From positions 1 through 35,525 of the forward strand of contig CACEEJ010000010.1 in the NCBI GenBank assembly GCA_902558545.1: DNA of 35,525 bases, in the 5' to 3' direction. The translations under genes were made by a program, and so were the position numbers. Positions within the stretch are counted from its first letter, which is position 1. Each line of letters starts with the position of its first letter. Of the stretch, positions 17,257-30,165 are shown piece after piece. Source of the stretch: an uncultured Pelagibacteraceae bacterium. Its GTDB lineage: Bacteria; Pseudomonadota; Alphaproteobacteria; Pelagibacterales; Pelagibacteraceae. The notes under the pieces are model-generated. The model saw only the letters and a program-made list of their open reading frames with translations. It had not been told where the DNA came from and ran no database searches.

Positions 17257-18702
17257 CTAAACATCAACAATCATTGTATCTTTAGATCCTCCACCTTGTG
17301 AACTATTTACAATTGTGCTCCCTTTCCTTAATGCAACTCTTGTTAAACCGCCAGATGTTACGTAAGTAGATTTTCCACTTAACACAAAAGGTCTTAAATC
17401 AACATGTCTTGGCTCTATATTGCTGTCAGTAATTGTAGGAAGAGTAGATAAAATTTCTAAAGGCTGAGCAATAAATTCTCTAGGTTTACTTTTTATTTTT
17501 TGAATCATTTCATCTTTTTCTTTTTTTGATGCTCTTGCACCAATTAAAATACCATATCCCCCAGACGCATTAGCTGGTTTAACAACTAATTTTGAAATGT
17601 TTTCAATAACATAATCTCTATCTTTTTTCTCATGACATAAAAAAGTTTCAACTTGATTTATTTTGGGTTGCTCACCTAGATAATAAACAATCATTTTATT
17701 TACATAAGAGTAAATAGCTTTATCATCTGCTATGCCTGTTCCAATTCCGTTTACTATTCCTACGTTTGCTTTTTTCCAACACTTAAAAAGTCCAGGAACT
17801 CCAATAAGTGATTCTTTGTAGAATACTTTGGGATCTAAAAAGTTATCTTCCAATCTTCTATATATACAATCTACTTTAAGTTTACCTTTAACAGTTTTCA
17901 TGTATACAGTATCATTTTCCACGAACAAATCTTTACCTTCAACAAGAGCTATTCCCATTTGTTCAGCTAAAAAAGAATGTTCAAAATAAGCAGAATTATA
18001 AATGCCAGGAGTAAGTACTACCATGTGAGGATTTTCAGTTCTTTTAGGTATACATTCCTCCATGCAGTGGTACAGTTTATTTGCATATTGATGTATTGAA
18101 GAGACTTTATATCTCGTAAATAACTCTGGAAAAACATCCCTCATCACCATACGATTTTCAAGCATATAAGATACACCTGACGGAACTCTCAAATTATCTT
18201 CCAAAACCAAGTATTCACCATTTATATTTCTAATAAGATCAATTCCAGAAATGTTTGACCAAGCTTTATACTTTGGAGAAAAACCATCACATTCTTTGAT
18301 ATAATATGGCGAGTTAAAAACTAATTCCTTAGGAACTATATTATCCTTAAAAATTTTTTTTTTATTATAAACATCATCGATAAATAAATTAAGTGCTTTT
18401 ACTCTTTGTGCCAACCCTTTTGAAATTTTGTTCCATACAGATTTAGGAATTATTCTGGGAATTATATCTAAAGGCCATTTTTTTTCTTCTGCTCTGTTGT
18501 TGGCTGCATAGACTCTAAAATTAATTCCTCTTGCACTAATTGTACTTTGGCAATTTTTTTCAATTTCTTGTAATTTTTTTTTTCCATTCCTCTCTAAAAT
18601 ACCAGAAATAATTTTAGCATGTTTTCTTATTTTACTATCATCAGATATATAACCGTCATAAGAGGACTTTGAGTCATAATTTTTCCAGAACTGAGTAACC
18701 AT
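17257..18702 (-). CDS. Circularly permuted ATP-grasp protein (CP_ATPgrasp, COG2308 type)
   Basis: Putative ATP-dependent carboxylate-amine or peptide ligase; no substrate is established for the family. The 481-residue length is typical. Recognisable segments: SARGINFRVYA (56-66), the block LEDNLRVPSGVSYMLENR (167-184), LTPGIYNSAYFEHSFLA, VNGIGTGIADDKAIY and the glycine-rich VVKPANASGGYGILIG. This family is repeatedly found with an alpha-E (DUF403) protein, a bacterial transglutaminase-like protein and the Anbu peptidase. Here Anbu is the divergent neighbour (about 110 bases between starts), but no alpha-E or transglutaminase gene lies nearby. Family assignment is from recognition of the motifs; a role with Anbu is inference. 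Confidence 0.92.
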   Translation of the reverse strand: MVTQFWKNYDSKSSYDGYISDDSKIRKHAKIISGILERNGKKKLQEIEKNCQSTISARGINFRVYAANNRAEEKKWPLDIIPRIIPKSVWNKISKGLAQRVKALNLFIDDVYNKKKIFKDNIVPKELVFNSPYYIKECDGFSPKYKAWSNISGIDLIRNINGEYLVLEDNLRVPSGVSYMLENRMVMRDVFPELFTRYKVSSIHQYANKLYHCMEECIPKRTENPHMVVLTPGIYNSAYFEHSFLAEQMGIALVEGKDLFVENDTVYMKTVKGKLKVDCIYRRLEDNFLDPKVFYKESLIGVPGLFKCWKKANVGIVNGIGTGIADDKAIYSYVNKMIVYYLGEQPKINQVETFLCHEKKDRDYVIENISKLVVKPANASGGYGILIGARASKKEKDEMIQKIKSKPREFIAQPLEILSTLPTITDSNIEPRHVDLRPFVLSGKSTYVTSGGLTRVALRKGSTIVNSSQGGGSKDTMIVDV

Positions 18703-18812
18703 AATAACTAATATTTTAATAAATATACAAAATAGACAAATGCGAAGAATGAATGACAGTTATGCTAAAAATAGTTTGTAAAAATGTTTATTTTTAAATA
18801 TCAATTACACCT

Positions 18813-19538
18813 ATGACATATTGTATAGGTATTAAAACTAACGAAGGTCTTGTTTTTGCGTCAGACTCAAGAACCAATGCGGGTCTTGATAATGTAAATA
18901 TATATTCAAAAATGATGACCCATGATGTTGGTGACAGAACTATTGTAATAGTAACTTCAGGAAATTTAGGTACTTCGCAAGCAGTTTACAAATCAATTGA
19001 GAAAGATTTAAAAAGCTCAACCAGGATAATGAACTTAAACACTTGCTCTGATTTCGAACAAATAGCTTCTTACATTGGTTCACTTAATATTGAGCACTCC
19101 TCACCTCAAGGAATTAATACAGATAATGTCTTACTAGGTTCAACATTTATAGTTGGAGGACAAATCAAAGGTCAGCAACACGAACTCTATTTAATATATC
19201 CACAAGGAAATTATATAAGACCTGCAGATAGCAAACCTTATCTTGTAATTGGAGAAGTAAAATATGGTAAACCAATATTAGATCGGGTAATCAAACCAAA
19301 CGTATCTATTGGGGACGCATCACGTTGCGCATTAATTTCGATGGACTCAACATTAAAAAGTGATTTAACAGTAGGCCCACCAATAGATTTTGCTGTGCAC
19401 AAAAAAGATGCTGAAAGATTGGCTTCACTTGAATGTTTAAATCTTTCTGACGAAACTTATTCCCGAGTTTGTAACCAGTGGTCAGAAGGAATATTTAAAG
19501 TTTTCGACTCATTTCCAAGATTTGATTGGGAAAAATAA
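18813..19538 (+). CDS. Anbu proteasome-like peptidase (ancestral beta subunit)
   Basis: Ntn-hydrolase of the bacterial Anbu family, related to the proteasome beta subunit and HslV. The 241-residue protein starts MTYCIGIKTN; removal of Met would expose Thr as the nucleophile, with D18 (ASDSR) and K33 (YSKMM) at the proteasome-type positions. The strands GLVFASDSRTNAG and TIVIVTSGNLGT fit the fold. The GSTFIVGGQIKG and SIGDASRCALISMDSTLKS segments are typical of Anbu. No peptide substrate or unfoldase is known for the family. The gene diverges from the CP ATP-grasp gene, its usual companion; a TTGTAA/TATCAA pair (18776-18804, 17-bp spacer) would place the start of transcription almost at the ATG, suggesting a leaderless mRNA (weak). 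Confidence 0.93.
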   Translation: MTYCIGIKTNEGLVFASDSRTNAGLDNVNIYSKMMTHDVGDRTIVIVTSGNLGTSQAVYKSIEKDLKSSTRIMNLNTCSDFEQIASYIGSLNIEHSSPQGINTDNVLLGSTFIVGGQIKGQQHELYLIYPQGNYIRPADSKPYLVIGEVKYGKPILDRVIKPNVSIGDASRCALISMDSTLKSDLTVGPPIDFAVHKKDAERLASLECLNLSDETYSRVCNQWSEGIFKVFDSFPRFDWEK

Positions 19539-19540
19539 AA

Positions 19541-20203
19541 TTATTTAACTTTCCAATCGGTTTCAAAGGTAACATAATTTACTTGAATACATCTTCTTTC
19601 TTTAACAATTTTTTTTTTTTCCATACCATGCCAGGTATTTGGTCCACTTGTAAAAAGGTAACCATAATTATGTTTGTAAGGAAGTGTCTTAACTTTCTCT
19701 AATTTTTCATTGTAAAAATCAGTTCCTAAATCTTCAGATTCATTTGTATTATTAACAAATATTAAGCCTGACATAAGTTTTTCTTTTATATCGCAATGAG
19801 GTTTTAACCAAAAACCCTCTCTATCACATATAACCTCAACTCTAACATAAGAATTTGATAAATCTTTATTTATCATTTTAGAAATTGTTTCGTATGTTTC
19901 TTTAGATTGAAGTTCGTTTATAAATTTTACTAAATTTGGAAATTGTGATGCATTTTCTTTATTAATAAAACATCTAAACTTTATTGCTTGTCCACCTGAA
20001 GCTATACCTTGTCTAAATTCTGCAGCTCCACCATCTATTGCTCTTGTTCCATCATAATTAAGATTATGTTTACTAACATCAGGAATGTCAGCTTTAACTA
20101 TTTCATCAATTGCTCCTTCTGACAGAGCATCACTATACTCCCAGTGATTAAAAGGGAAATTATGTTCTTTTGAATTATTTTTAATTGAATTTAAAAATGA
20201 CAT
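19541..20203 (-). CDS. 2-oxoglutarate-Fe(II) oxygenase-like protein
   Basis: Probable member of the double-stranded beta-helix (cupin-like) 2OG-Fe(II) dioxygenase superfamily; substrate unknown. The iron facial triad can be read as H136 and D138 (LKPHCDIKEK) and H192 (NTWHGM), with R203 or R204 (KERRCIQVNYVTF) as the 2-oxoglutarate-binding Arg. Beta-strands around LMSGLIFVNN and GYLFTSGPNTWHGM fit the fold. Length is 220 aa. It is translationally coupled (TAATG) behind the ELM1-family gene, so both are likely used in one process. It converges on Anbu with a two-base gap. Prolyl/asparaginyl hydroxylation, nucleic-acid repair or small-molecule hydroxylation cannot be told apart from sequence. 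Confidence 0.78.
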   Translation of the reverse strand: MSFLNSIKNNSKEHNFPFNHWEYSDALSEGAIDEIVKADIPDVSKHNLNYDGTRAIDGGAAEFRQGIASGGQAIKFRCFINKENASQFPNLVKFINELQSKETYETISKMINKDLSNSYVRVEVICDREGFWLKPHCDIKEKLMSGLIFVNNTNESEDLGTDFYNEKLEKVKTLPYKHNYGYLFTSGPNTWHGMEKKKIVKERRCIQVNYVTFETDWKVK

Positions 20204-21147
20204 TATGATTGTATTTTTTCTTTAATAATTTTTGCTACTCTATTCGTTTCATCTAATTTTTGATAGTTCCAATTTTCAATTTCTTCACCTAAGTTTCTAG
20301 TAATATTTAATTTTCTAAATAAATTTCTAAAATTCTGAAATCTGACGTCTTTTCTTTTTGGTAAAATATTAGCAACATAAATTGGTTTTCCAGTTAAAGC
20401 AGCCTCAGATATCATTGAGCTAGAGTCACATGTAACAACTATATTTTCGGAAATAGCTAAAGCTGAAAGATAAGCTTTTTTATCAACATTCAAAATCACA
20501 GTGTGATTTTCTCCAAAAAACTCTTTTGCATAATGTATAGTATTTAACGGTGTTCTCATTGAAGGTATGACCACAAGTTGAAAATCATGTTTTTTCAATA
20601 ATTTGTAGAAAATTGAAAAGATGTGCTTCATATTTTTTGTTGAGTAATCATAATATTTTGTAGGACCACCCATTATCAAACACCAAACTTTTCTATTATC
20701 CTGTTTGATATATGAATTTAAATAACTTCTATTTTCTTCAATTTCATTTTCCGTCAAATAGTGAATTGCACCTTTTGTTTTAATTACATTTGCACCACTT
20801 ATCCCATCATGTTCGGGAGCAACAATAAAATCAAAATGATTAAAATCCACCTTTGGATCTTGAATATGAATATTTAAAACTTTTTTTTTTGAAATACTTT
20901 TTAAGTGGATTGAGGGAATCACACTTTTTCTTCCACATGAAATAATTACATCAAAATCAGAATCGTTTATTTTTTTATAAACCTTTTGTGATACTGGTGT
21001 TAATTTTGGTGGAACAATTTTCCAAAAATTATTTAGTTCAACCTTATGGTGTGTAAAATCAATATCTAAAGCTTTTGCTAAACCTTCTACCTGGCTTATC
21101 ATGCCATGCATTCCTTGAGTTAATAATAAACCTTTTAATTTAGACAT
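20203..21147 (-). CDS. ELM1/DUF1022-family protein (glycosyltransferase-like fold)
   Basis: Member of the family shared by alphaproteobacteria and plant mitochondrial fission factor ELM1 (COG3660). In 314 residues it shows LLLTQGMHGMISQVEGLAKAL at the N-terminus, DFDVIISCGRKSVIPS, VLNIHIQDPKVDFNHFDFIVAPEHD, the glycine-rich LIMGGPTKYY, and the C-terminal VVTCDSSSMISEAALTGKPIYV. The last block resembles the nucleotide-sugar site of GT-B glycosyltransferases, so an envelope-glycan role is plausible but unproven in bacteria. It lies 21 bases from the divergent trxB and its stop overlaps the start of the 2OG oxygenase-like gene. Confidence 0.87.
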   Translation of the reverse strand: MSKLKGLLLTQGMHGMISQVEGLAKALDIDFTHHKVELNNFWKIVPPKLTPVSQKVYKKINDSDFDVIISCGRKSVIPSIHLKSISKKKVLNIHIQDPKVDFNHFDFIVAPEHDGISGANVIKTKGAIHYLTENEIEENRSYLNSYIKQDNRKVWCLIMGGPTKYYDYSTKNMKHIFSIFYKLLKKHDFQLVVIPSMRTPLNTIHYAKEFFGENHTVILNVDKKAYLSALAISENIVVTCDSSSMISEAALTGKPIYVANILPKRKDVRFQNFRNLFRKLNITRNLGEEIENWNYQKLDETNRVAKIIKEKIQS

Positions 21148-21168
21148 TAATCACTATATAGCTTTCAT

Positions 21169-22113
21169 ATGAGTCAAAATCCAACTAAACACACAAAAGT
21201 GTTAATAATTGGATCTGGTCCTGCCGGATACACAGCAGCAGTTTATGCGGCTCGAGCGATGTTAAATCCAATTTTAGTTTATGGTTCTGAACCTGGTGGT
21301 CAATTAACAACAACTACTGATGTTGAAAATTTTCCAGGATTTGCTGAAGTTATTCAAGGTCCGTGGTTGATGGATCAAATGAAAGAACAAGCAAAAGCAG
21401 TTGGAACTGAAATGATTGAAGACCATATTGGATCTGTAAATTTAAAAAGTTCACCATTTGAAGCAATCGGTGATAGTGGTCAGAAATATACTGCTGATAG
21501 CATTATTATCTCTACTGGAGCTCAAGCAAGATGGTTAAATATAAAATCAGAACAGGAATTTAGAGGATTTGGAGTTTCTGCTTGTGCAACTTGTGACGGT
21601 TTCTTTTTTAAAAATAAAGAAGTTGCTGTAGTTGGAGGAGGTAATGCAGCGGTTGAAGAAGCTATGTTCCTTACAAAGTTTGCATCCAAAGTTAAATTAA
21701 TTCATAGAAGAGATAGTTTGAGAGCTGAAAAAATGCTTCAAAAAAAATTAATGGAAAATAAAAAAATTGAAATAATTTGGGACTCTGTAGTTGAAGATGT
21801 GTTAGGTGATAAAGATCCTAAAAATGTCAAAGGAGTAAAGATTAAAAATGTTAAAACAAATAAAATACAAGAATTGAAACTTGATGGCGTATTCATTGCT
21901 ATTGGTCATGATCCAGCTACTCAACTTTTTAAAGATCAATTAAAAATGGATAATGAGGGATATTTGATTACCAAACCTGACTCAACAGAAACTAATGTTC
22001 CTGGTGTTTATGCAGCTGGAGATGTAAAAGACAAAACATTTAGACAAGCTGTAACCGCTGCAGGTATGGGATGTATGGCTGCACTTGAAGCAGAAAAATT
22101 TTTATCTCACTAA
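21169..22113 (+). CDS. trxB: Thioredoxin reductase TrxB
   Basis: FAD enzyme that passes electrons from NADPH to thioredoxin. In 314 residues: FAD-binding GSGPAGYTAAVYAARA (15-30), the redox-active CATC at 139-142 (ACATCDGFFF), NADPH-binding VVGGGNAAVEEA, the basic HRRDSLRA that reads the NADPH phosphate, and the C-terminal FAD motif GVYAAGDVKDKTFRQAVTAAG. Length and order of motifs are standard for the low-molecular-weight type. A small membrane protein follows after three bases and is probably co-transcribed. Confidence 0.97.
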   Translation: MSQNPTKHTKVLIIGSGPAGYTAAVYAARAMLNPILVYGSEPGGQLTTTTDVENFPGFAEVIQGPWLMDQMKEQAKAVGTEMIEDHIGSVNLKSSPFEAIGDSGQKYTADSIIISTGAQARWLNIKSEQEFRGFGVSACATCDGFFFKNKEVAVVGGGNAAVEEAMFLTKFASKVKLIHRRDSLRAEKMLQKKLMENKKIEIIWDSVVEDVLGDKDPKNVKGVKIKNVKTNKIQELKLDGVFIAIGHDPATQLFKDQLKMDNEGYLITKPDSTETNVPGVYAAGDVKDKTFRQAVTAAGMGCMAALEAEKFLSH

Positions 22114-22116
22114 AAA

Positions 22117-22530
22117 ATGAAATTAAATTGGATTATTTTTGTAACTGGATGGATGTCATTCAGAGCAGTTGGGTCAGGTTTGTTTTTGTTTTGGATTTTT
22201 ACCGAAAATGAACGTTCGGCACCATCCGAATGGATAATTCCTTTTGTGGGTGATTTTTTTATTGGAATAACTGCTTTATTTTTAGTTTATCACATTTTAA
22301 AAAAACCAAGCACTATACTATGGGGTCTTTTGCTGTCTTGGAATGTGATTGGTTTGTTAGATTTAATTGGGGCAATAAATGTAAGTTTTGCTGCTCCTTA
22401 TGGACCTATACCAGAAATAGGATTTAATGAACTGGTTGTAAGATTTATTTTAAGTTTGAATACTTTATTTCAGATTTCTTGTATTTACTTATTGTTTCAA
22501 AAAGACATAAAAGAATATTTTAAATTTTAA
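22117..22530 (+). CDS. Small four-helix membrane protein, unknown
   Basis: I do not recognise this family. The 137-residue product has four hydrophobic segments (about 4-28, 41-60, 67-90 and 107-127) with short polar loops, and a conserved-looking loop WIFTENERSAPSEWIIPFVGD between the first two. There are no cysteine pairs, so no evident thioredoxin partner role. It begins three bases after trxB and ends three bases from the convergent SDR gene. Co-transcription with trxB is likely from spacing but does not by itself link their functions. Confidence 0.8.
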   Translation: MKLNWIIFVTGWMSFRAVGSGLFLFWIFTENERSAPSEWIIPFVGDFFIGITALFLVYHILKKPSTILWGLLLSWNVIGLLDLIGAINVSFAAPYGPIPEIGFNELVVRFILSLNTLFQISCIYLLFQKDIKEYFKF

Positions 22531-22533
22531 AAA

Positions 22534-23189
22534 TTAATTATTACTAATTTCAACTATTTCATTAGACTCGAATACTTGTTGTCTAAAGTCACCATTAGAA
22601 ATTTTAATCATTGCTTTTGCAACTTTTTCAGATTGAATTGGTTTCATTTTTTTTAATGGTCCTAAAAATAAAGGTGATAATAATTTAAATATAAAAATAC
22701 CTAATTTCTCTCCTAATCTTTTTTCTTTTCTATCTCCAATTAAAAAAGAGGGTCTCATTATTCCAAGTTTATTAAAACTCAATCTTTTTAATTCTTCCTC
22801 TACTAATCCTTTAAATTTTAAATAATCTCCTGAACTATTAGGATCTGCATAGCCCGAAGAGACAAAAACGAATGAATTTACTGAGTTAGATTTTGTTATC
22901 TGTGCGATTTGTTTTGGTAAATCAAGTTCAACTCTTCTATATTCATTTTTATCAGGTGAATTTTGCTTTGTAGTACCAATGCAAAAATAACAGTGGTCAC
23001 CTGTCATCTCTTCTTTATGCTTTTCTATATTACTAAAATCAGTTTTAACAATTTCAACTTTAAGGTCATTAATGATGATTTCTGAACGTACAAAAAGTTT
23101 AATTTTATTATAGTTCTCATTTTTAATTAATTGATCAAGAAGATGACCACCAACTAAACCTGTTGAACCAAAGACTAAGGCTGTTTTCA

Positions 23190-23190
<1 letters not shown>
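22534..23190 (-). CDS. Atypical SDR, TIP30/HTATIP2-like NAD(P)-binding protein
   Basis: NAD(P)-binding Rossmann protein of the TIP30/CC3-like atypical short-chain dehydrogenase group; substrate unknown. The nucleotide motif GSTGLVGGHLLDQL is at residues 8-21, followed by CYFCIGTT at the end of the fourth strand and SFVFVSSGYAD in the catalytic strand. The family-typical YLKFKGLVEEEL and KLGIMRPSFLIG follow; the Y-x-x-x-K is read as YLKFK. Length is 218 aa. Its start shares one base with the aspC stop (TAATG), so it is translated with aspC, but no metabolic link is obvious. Confidence 0.87.
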
Positions 23191-26581
<3,391 letters not shown>

Positions 26582-26600
<19 letters not shown>

Positions 26601-27334
26601 TTATTACTGGTGGAGCTACTCGAATGGGCGCTGCAATTGCAAGAAAATTATCTGGTCCAAATAAAGAAATCTTGATCCATTATAATAAGTCAAAATTAAA
26701 AGCAGAAAAATTAAAAAAAGAATTATCTAGTAAAGGCGCAAAAGTATACATGGTCAAAGGTGATTTAAGCAAAGAAACTGATATAAAAAAAATAATTAAA
26801 TTTGCAAAATCAAAACTAAAATTTTTTGACTGTCTTGTTAATAATGCCTCTTTATTTGAAAATGATAAATTAGAAAATTTCTCGTTAGATAGTTGGAGTA
26901 AACATTTAAGGACTAATTTAAGGGCACCCGCACTATTAACAAAAGAATTTGCTAAAAATGTTAAAGGCAAAAATAATAATATTATAAATATTATTGATCA
27001 AAGAGTGTTCAAATTAACCCCTTACTTTTTTTCATACACTCTTAGCAAAACTGGTTTGTATACTTTAACAAAAACTAGCGCTATGAGTTTGGCTCCTTAT
27101 ATAAGAGTCAACGCAATTGCACCTGGACCCACTATAAAAAATCAAAGACAATCTGAAAAACATTTCAAAAAACAATATTTAGCAACACCCTTGAAAAGAC
27201 AAGTTGATGTGGAGCAAATTTGTAATGCTGTTGACTTTTTTATTAAAAATATATCTATTACTGGTCAAGTTTTGGCTATTGATAGTGGTCAAAATCTTAA
27301 CTGGCAAACACCAGATGTAATGGGCAAAGAATGA
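26582..27334 (+). CDS. Pteridine reductase-like SDR (FolM type)
   Basis: Short-chain dehydrogenase likely to reduce a pterin (dihydrofolate or dihydromonapterin). In 250 residues: cofactor motif TGGATRMG (9-16), the TGxxxR form seen in FolM/PTR1; NNAS at 87-90; and catalytic Y152 and K156 (SYTLSK). In place of the usual SDR Ser there is D139 (IIDQR), 13 residues before Y152. This D-13-Y-4-K spacing equals D181-Y194-K198 of Leishmania PTR1, strong support for a pteridine reductase. The next gene is folB, overlapping by ATGA, which fits a folate/pterin role. Dihydrofolate versus dihydromonapterin as substrate cannot be decided here. Confidence 0.85.
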
Positions 27335-27756
27335 AAAAAAATAATTTGAAAATTGTCAAAATAGACAAAAATAAAAGCCTATTTAATTATGAGAAAAAAA
27401 TATTAATTAATGAATTAATCTTAGATTTAAAACTTGGTTATTACGATTTTGAAAAAGAAAAATCGCAGAAAGTTAAATTTAGCCTTGAGATAGACTATGA
27501 GGATAAAAAACCCTCTAGCGACAAAGACATAAAATCTATTGTTAATTATGGTACTATAGTAAAATTAATTACAAAACTTGTAAAAAAGAAACATTACAAC
27601 TTCCTAGAAACTTTAGCAGAAGCTGTTTTTGACGAACTATTTAAAGACAAAAGGATTGCTAAAATAATGTTGAAAATTGAAAAATTAGAAATCTTAAAAC
27701 AGTGTTCATCTGTTGGTATTCAAATTACCAAAAAGAGAAGCCATGATAAGCTCTGA
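27331..27756 (+). CDS. folB: Dihydroneopterin aldolase-like protein (FolB family)
   Basis: Enzyme of folate synthesis converting dihydroneopterin to 6-hydroxymethyl-dihydropterin, or epimerising it. The conserved core spans about residues 25-135: [20 protein letters not shown] (counterpart of the I.IGV...E...QP motif), [11 protein letters not shown], the [10 protein letters not shown] helix (family LLETLAE), MLKIEKLEI and SSVGIQI. An N-terminal extension of about 24 charged residues precedes the core and is unusual. The upstream partner is the FolM-like SDR, which supports the assignment. Its end overlaps the uvrC start by 14 bases. Confidence 0.83.
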   Translation: MKKNNLKIVKIDKNKSLFNYEKKILINELILDLKLGYYDFEKEKSQKVKFSLEIDYEDKKPSSDKDIKSIVNYGTIVKLITKLVKKKHYNFLETLAEAVFDELFKDKRIAKIMLKIEKLEILKQCSSVGIQITKKRSHDKL

Positions 27757-29578
27757 AATAGGAAAAGAAGTAATTAAAAAAGAGCTACCTCTAGTACCAA
27801 AACTTCCAGGCGTATACAGGATGCTTAATGAAAAAAATGAAATTCTTTATGTGGGCAAAGCCAAAAATTTACCAAATAGATTAAAGAGCTATGTTGCAGA
27901 AAAAAATCACATAATTAGAACTGAACGTATGTTATCTCAAACAAGAAAATTAGAGATAACAACAACATCTAATGAAAGTGAAGCTTTACTACTAGAAGCA
28001 AATTTAATTAAAAAGCATAAACCAAAATTTAATATCCTTTTACGTGATGATAAGTCATTTCCATTTATATTTATTGGTAATAAAGATAAGTGGCCTCAAA
28101 TAAAAAGACATAGAGGAAAAAAAACAAAAGAAGGTTTTTACTTTGGACCTTTTGCCTCTGCTGGTTCAGCTAATTGGACAATCAAAATGATCCAAAAAAT
28201 TTTTCATTTAAGAGTTTGTGATGACACCGTTTTCAAAAACAGAGAAAGACCTTGTATTTTATATCAAATAAAAAGATGTTCTGGACCTTGTGTAGGATAT
28301 GTAAAAAAAGAGGAATACAATCAAACAGTAGAAGATGCTATTGAATTTGTTTCAGGCAAATCTAGGAAAATTCAAAAAAATCTTTCAAACCAAATGGAAA
28401 AGGCAAGTGAGGATCTTGATTTTGAAAAAGCTGTAATTTTAAGAGATAGAATTAAAGCATTAAACATAATTCAATCTTCACAGAGAATTAATGAAGCAAA
28501 CTTAGTTGAGGCAGATGTTATTGCTGGATATAAAGAATCTGGAAAAACTTGTATTCAAGTATTTTTTTATAGATCAAAACAAAATTGGGGTAATCAAGCT
28601 TTTTTCCCAAAACACGATCCAGATGAAAAGATTAGTGAAATACTTAATTCTTTTGTTTCTCAATTTTATGAAAATAAAAGTGTTCCTTCGTCAGTTATTC
28701 TTTCAGAAGAAATAAAGGAAAAAGCACTAATTGAAAAAACATTGACACAAAAAGAAGGTAAACAAATAAATATTTCAGTTGCAAAAAAAGGATCAAAACT
28801 AAAAGTAATTAATCAAGCAATTAAAAATGCAAAAGATAGTCTAAATAGAAAACTTTATGAAAGTCAAAATAATAAAGAATTATTCGAGGCAGTAGCTAAA
28901 AAATTTAATTTAGAAACTAATATAAATTTAATTGAAGTTTATGATAATAGTCATATTCAAGGTACAAATAGTGTTGGTGCTTTAATAGCATATGGTGATG
29001 AAGGATTTATTAAAAAAAGATATAGAAAATTTAATATCAGGCATAAAAAAAATGAGCAAGATGACTATGGAATGATGAGAGAAGTGTTGAATAGAAGGTT
29101 TAAAAGAGCAGTTCAAGAAAAAGACAACTTCCTTGCTTTTCCTGATTTGGTTCTAGTAGATGGGGGAAAAGGTCAATATTCAGTGGCTAGAGAGAGCCTT
29201 AATGAATTAGGACTTCACGATATTCCAATTATTGCAATAGCAAAAGGTAAATTTAGAAATAGTGGAAATGAAACTTTTTTTCACAATGGCAAAGAATATA
29301 AATTCACTAGAAATGACCCTACCCTATTTTTTCTTCAAAGAATAAGAGATGAATCGCATAGATTTGCCATAAGCGCTCACAGGGCAAAGAGAAAAAAAGG
29401 TATCAGCAAATCTCTGTTAGATCAAATAGAGGGGATTGGGGCTATAAGAAAAAGAGCTTTATTGAACCATTTTGGATCTGCAAGATCTGTAGAGTCTGCT
29501 AGCTTAGATGAAATAAAATCTGTAGAAGGTGTTGAAGAAAAAGTAGCAAAAAAGATATATAACTTTTTTCACGAATAA
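27743..29578 (+). CDS. uvrC: Excinuclease ABC subunit C (UvrC)
   Basis: Dual-incision nuclease of nucleotide excision repair. The ATG at 27743 follows an AGAGAAG ribosome-binding sequence and gives 611 residues; a frame opening ten codons upstream has no such signal. Domains: GIY-YIG nuclease (about 15-95; PGVYRML and [14 protein letters not shown]), a cysteine cluster (CDD...[15 protein letters not shown]), the UvrB-binding UVR motif ([16 protein letters not shown]), the RNase H-like endonuclease with [10 protein letters not shown] and [11 protein letters not shown], and a C-terminal tandem helix-hairpin-helix ([18 protein letters not shown]). Length is normal. It follows folB and precedes pgsA by two bases. 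Confidence 0.97.
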   Translation: MISSEIGKEVIKKELPLVPKLPGVYRMLNEKNEILYVGKAKNLPNRLKSYVAEKNHIIRTERMLSQTRKLEITTTSNESEALLLEANLIKKHKPKFNILLRDDKSFPFIFIGNKDKWPQIKRHRGKKTKEGFYFGPFASAGSANWTIKMIQKIFHLRVCDDTVFKNRERPCILYQIKRCSGPCVGYVKKEEYNQTVEDAIEFVSGKSRKIQKNLSNQMEKASEDLDFEKAVILRDRIKALNIIQSSQRINEANLVEADVIAGYKESGKTCIQVFFYRSKQNWGNQAFFPKHDPDEKISEILNSFVSQFYENKSVPSSVILSEEIKEKALIEKTLTQKEGKQINISVAKKGSKLKVINQAIKNAKDSLNRKLYESQNNKELFEAVAKKFNLETNINLIEVYDNSHIQGTNSVGALIAYGDEGFIKKRYRKFNIRHKKNEQDDYGMMREVLNRRFKRAVQEKDNFLAFPDLVLVDGGKGQYSVARESLNELGLHDIPIIAIAKGKFRNSGNETFFHNGKEYKFTRNDPTLFFLQRIRDESHRFAISAHRAKRKKGISKSLLDQIEGIGAIRKRALLNHFGSARSVESASLDEIKSVEGVEEKVAKKIYNFFHE

Positions 29579-29580
29579 TT

Positions 29581-30165
29581 ATGTTAAAAAAAATTCCAAA
29601 TATATTAACGATAGGGCGCATAATAATTGTTCCTTTTTTTGTTTTAGCTTTTTATCTTCCAGGATTTTATGGTGATCTTACTGCTTTAATATTATTTATT
29701 TTTGCATCATTTACAGACTTCTTAGATGGTATGTTGGCTAGAATGTTTGGAGTAGAGTCAAAACTTGGTGAATTATTAGATCCAATAGCTGATAAAATCA
29801 TTGTTGCCACAGCATTAATACTTCTGGTTATGGATGGAACAATCAGAAATTACGAAGTAATTGCAGCAATAATAATTCTTACAAGAGAAATTTTAATTTC
29901 AGGTTTAAGAGAATTTTTAGCAAAGGGTAAAATAAAACTTCCTGTTTCAAACCTTGCTAAACTTAAAACAGTATTACAAATGGTATCAATTTCTCTTTTA
30001 TTGTCTGGAGATACTGGAAATAAAATAATTAATTTTCAAGATTATAACGCACAAACAATAGGTATAATTCTTTTGTGGTTATCCGCTGCTTTAACACTTT
30101 TTACAGCATATGATTATATGCGAAAAGGTATTGATCACGCATTGTCTGAGGACAGCAAAGACTAG
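29581..30165 (+). CDS. pgsA: CDP-diacylglycerol-glycerol-3-phosphate 3-phosphatidyltransferase (PgsA)
   Basis: Integral membrane enzyme making phosphatidylglycerol phosphate from CDP-diacylglycerol and glycerol-3-phosphate. The CDP-alcohol phosphotransferase motif is complete: D46-x2-D49-G50-x2-A53-R54-x8-G63-x3-D67-x3-D71, embedded in FLDGMLARMFG and GELLDPIADK. About five to six membrane helices; 194 aa, the family norm. N-terminus KKIPNILTIGRIIIVPFF is typical. uvrC-pgsA adjacency is common in proteobacteria. It overlaps the convergent ilvE by four bases. Confidence 0.95.
   Translation: MLKKIPNILTIGRIIIVPFFVLAFYLPGFYGDLTALILFIFASFTDFLDGMLARMFGVESKLGELLDPIADKIIVATALILLVMDGTIRNYEVIAAIIILTREILISGLREFLAKGKIKLPVSNLAKLKTVLQMVSISLLLSGDTGNKIINFQDYNAQTIGIILLWLSAALTLFTAYDYMRKGIDHALSEDSKD

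Noticed and set aside
19612-19621. Long T run that could look like a terminator on the plus strand after Anbu
   Set aside because: It is the Lys-codon tract (EKKKIVK) of the convergent oxygenase gene and no stable GC hairpin precedes it.
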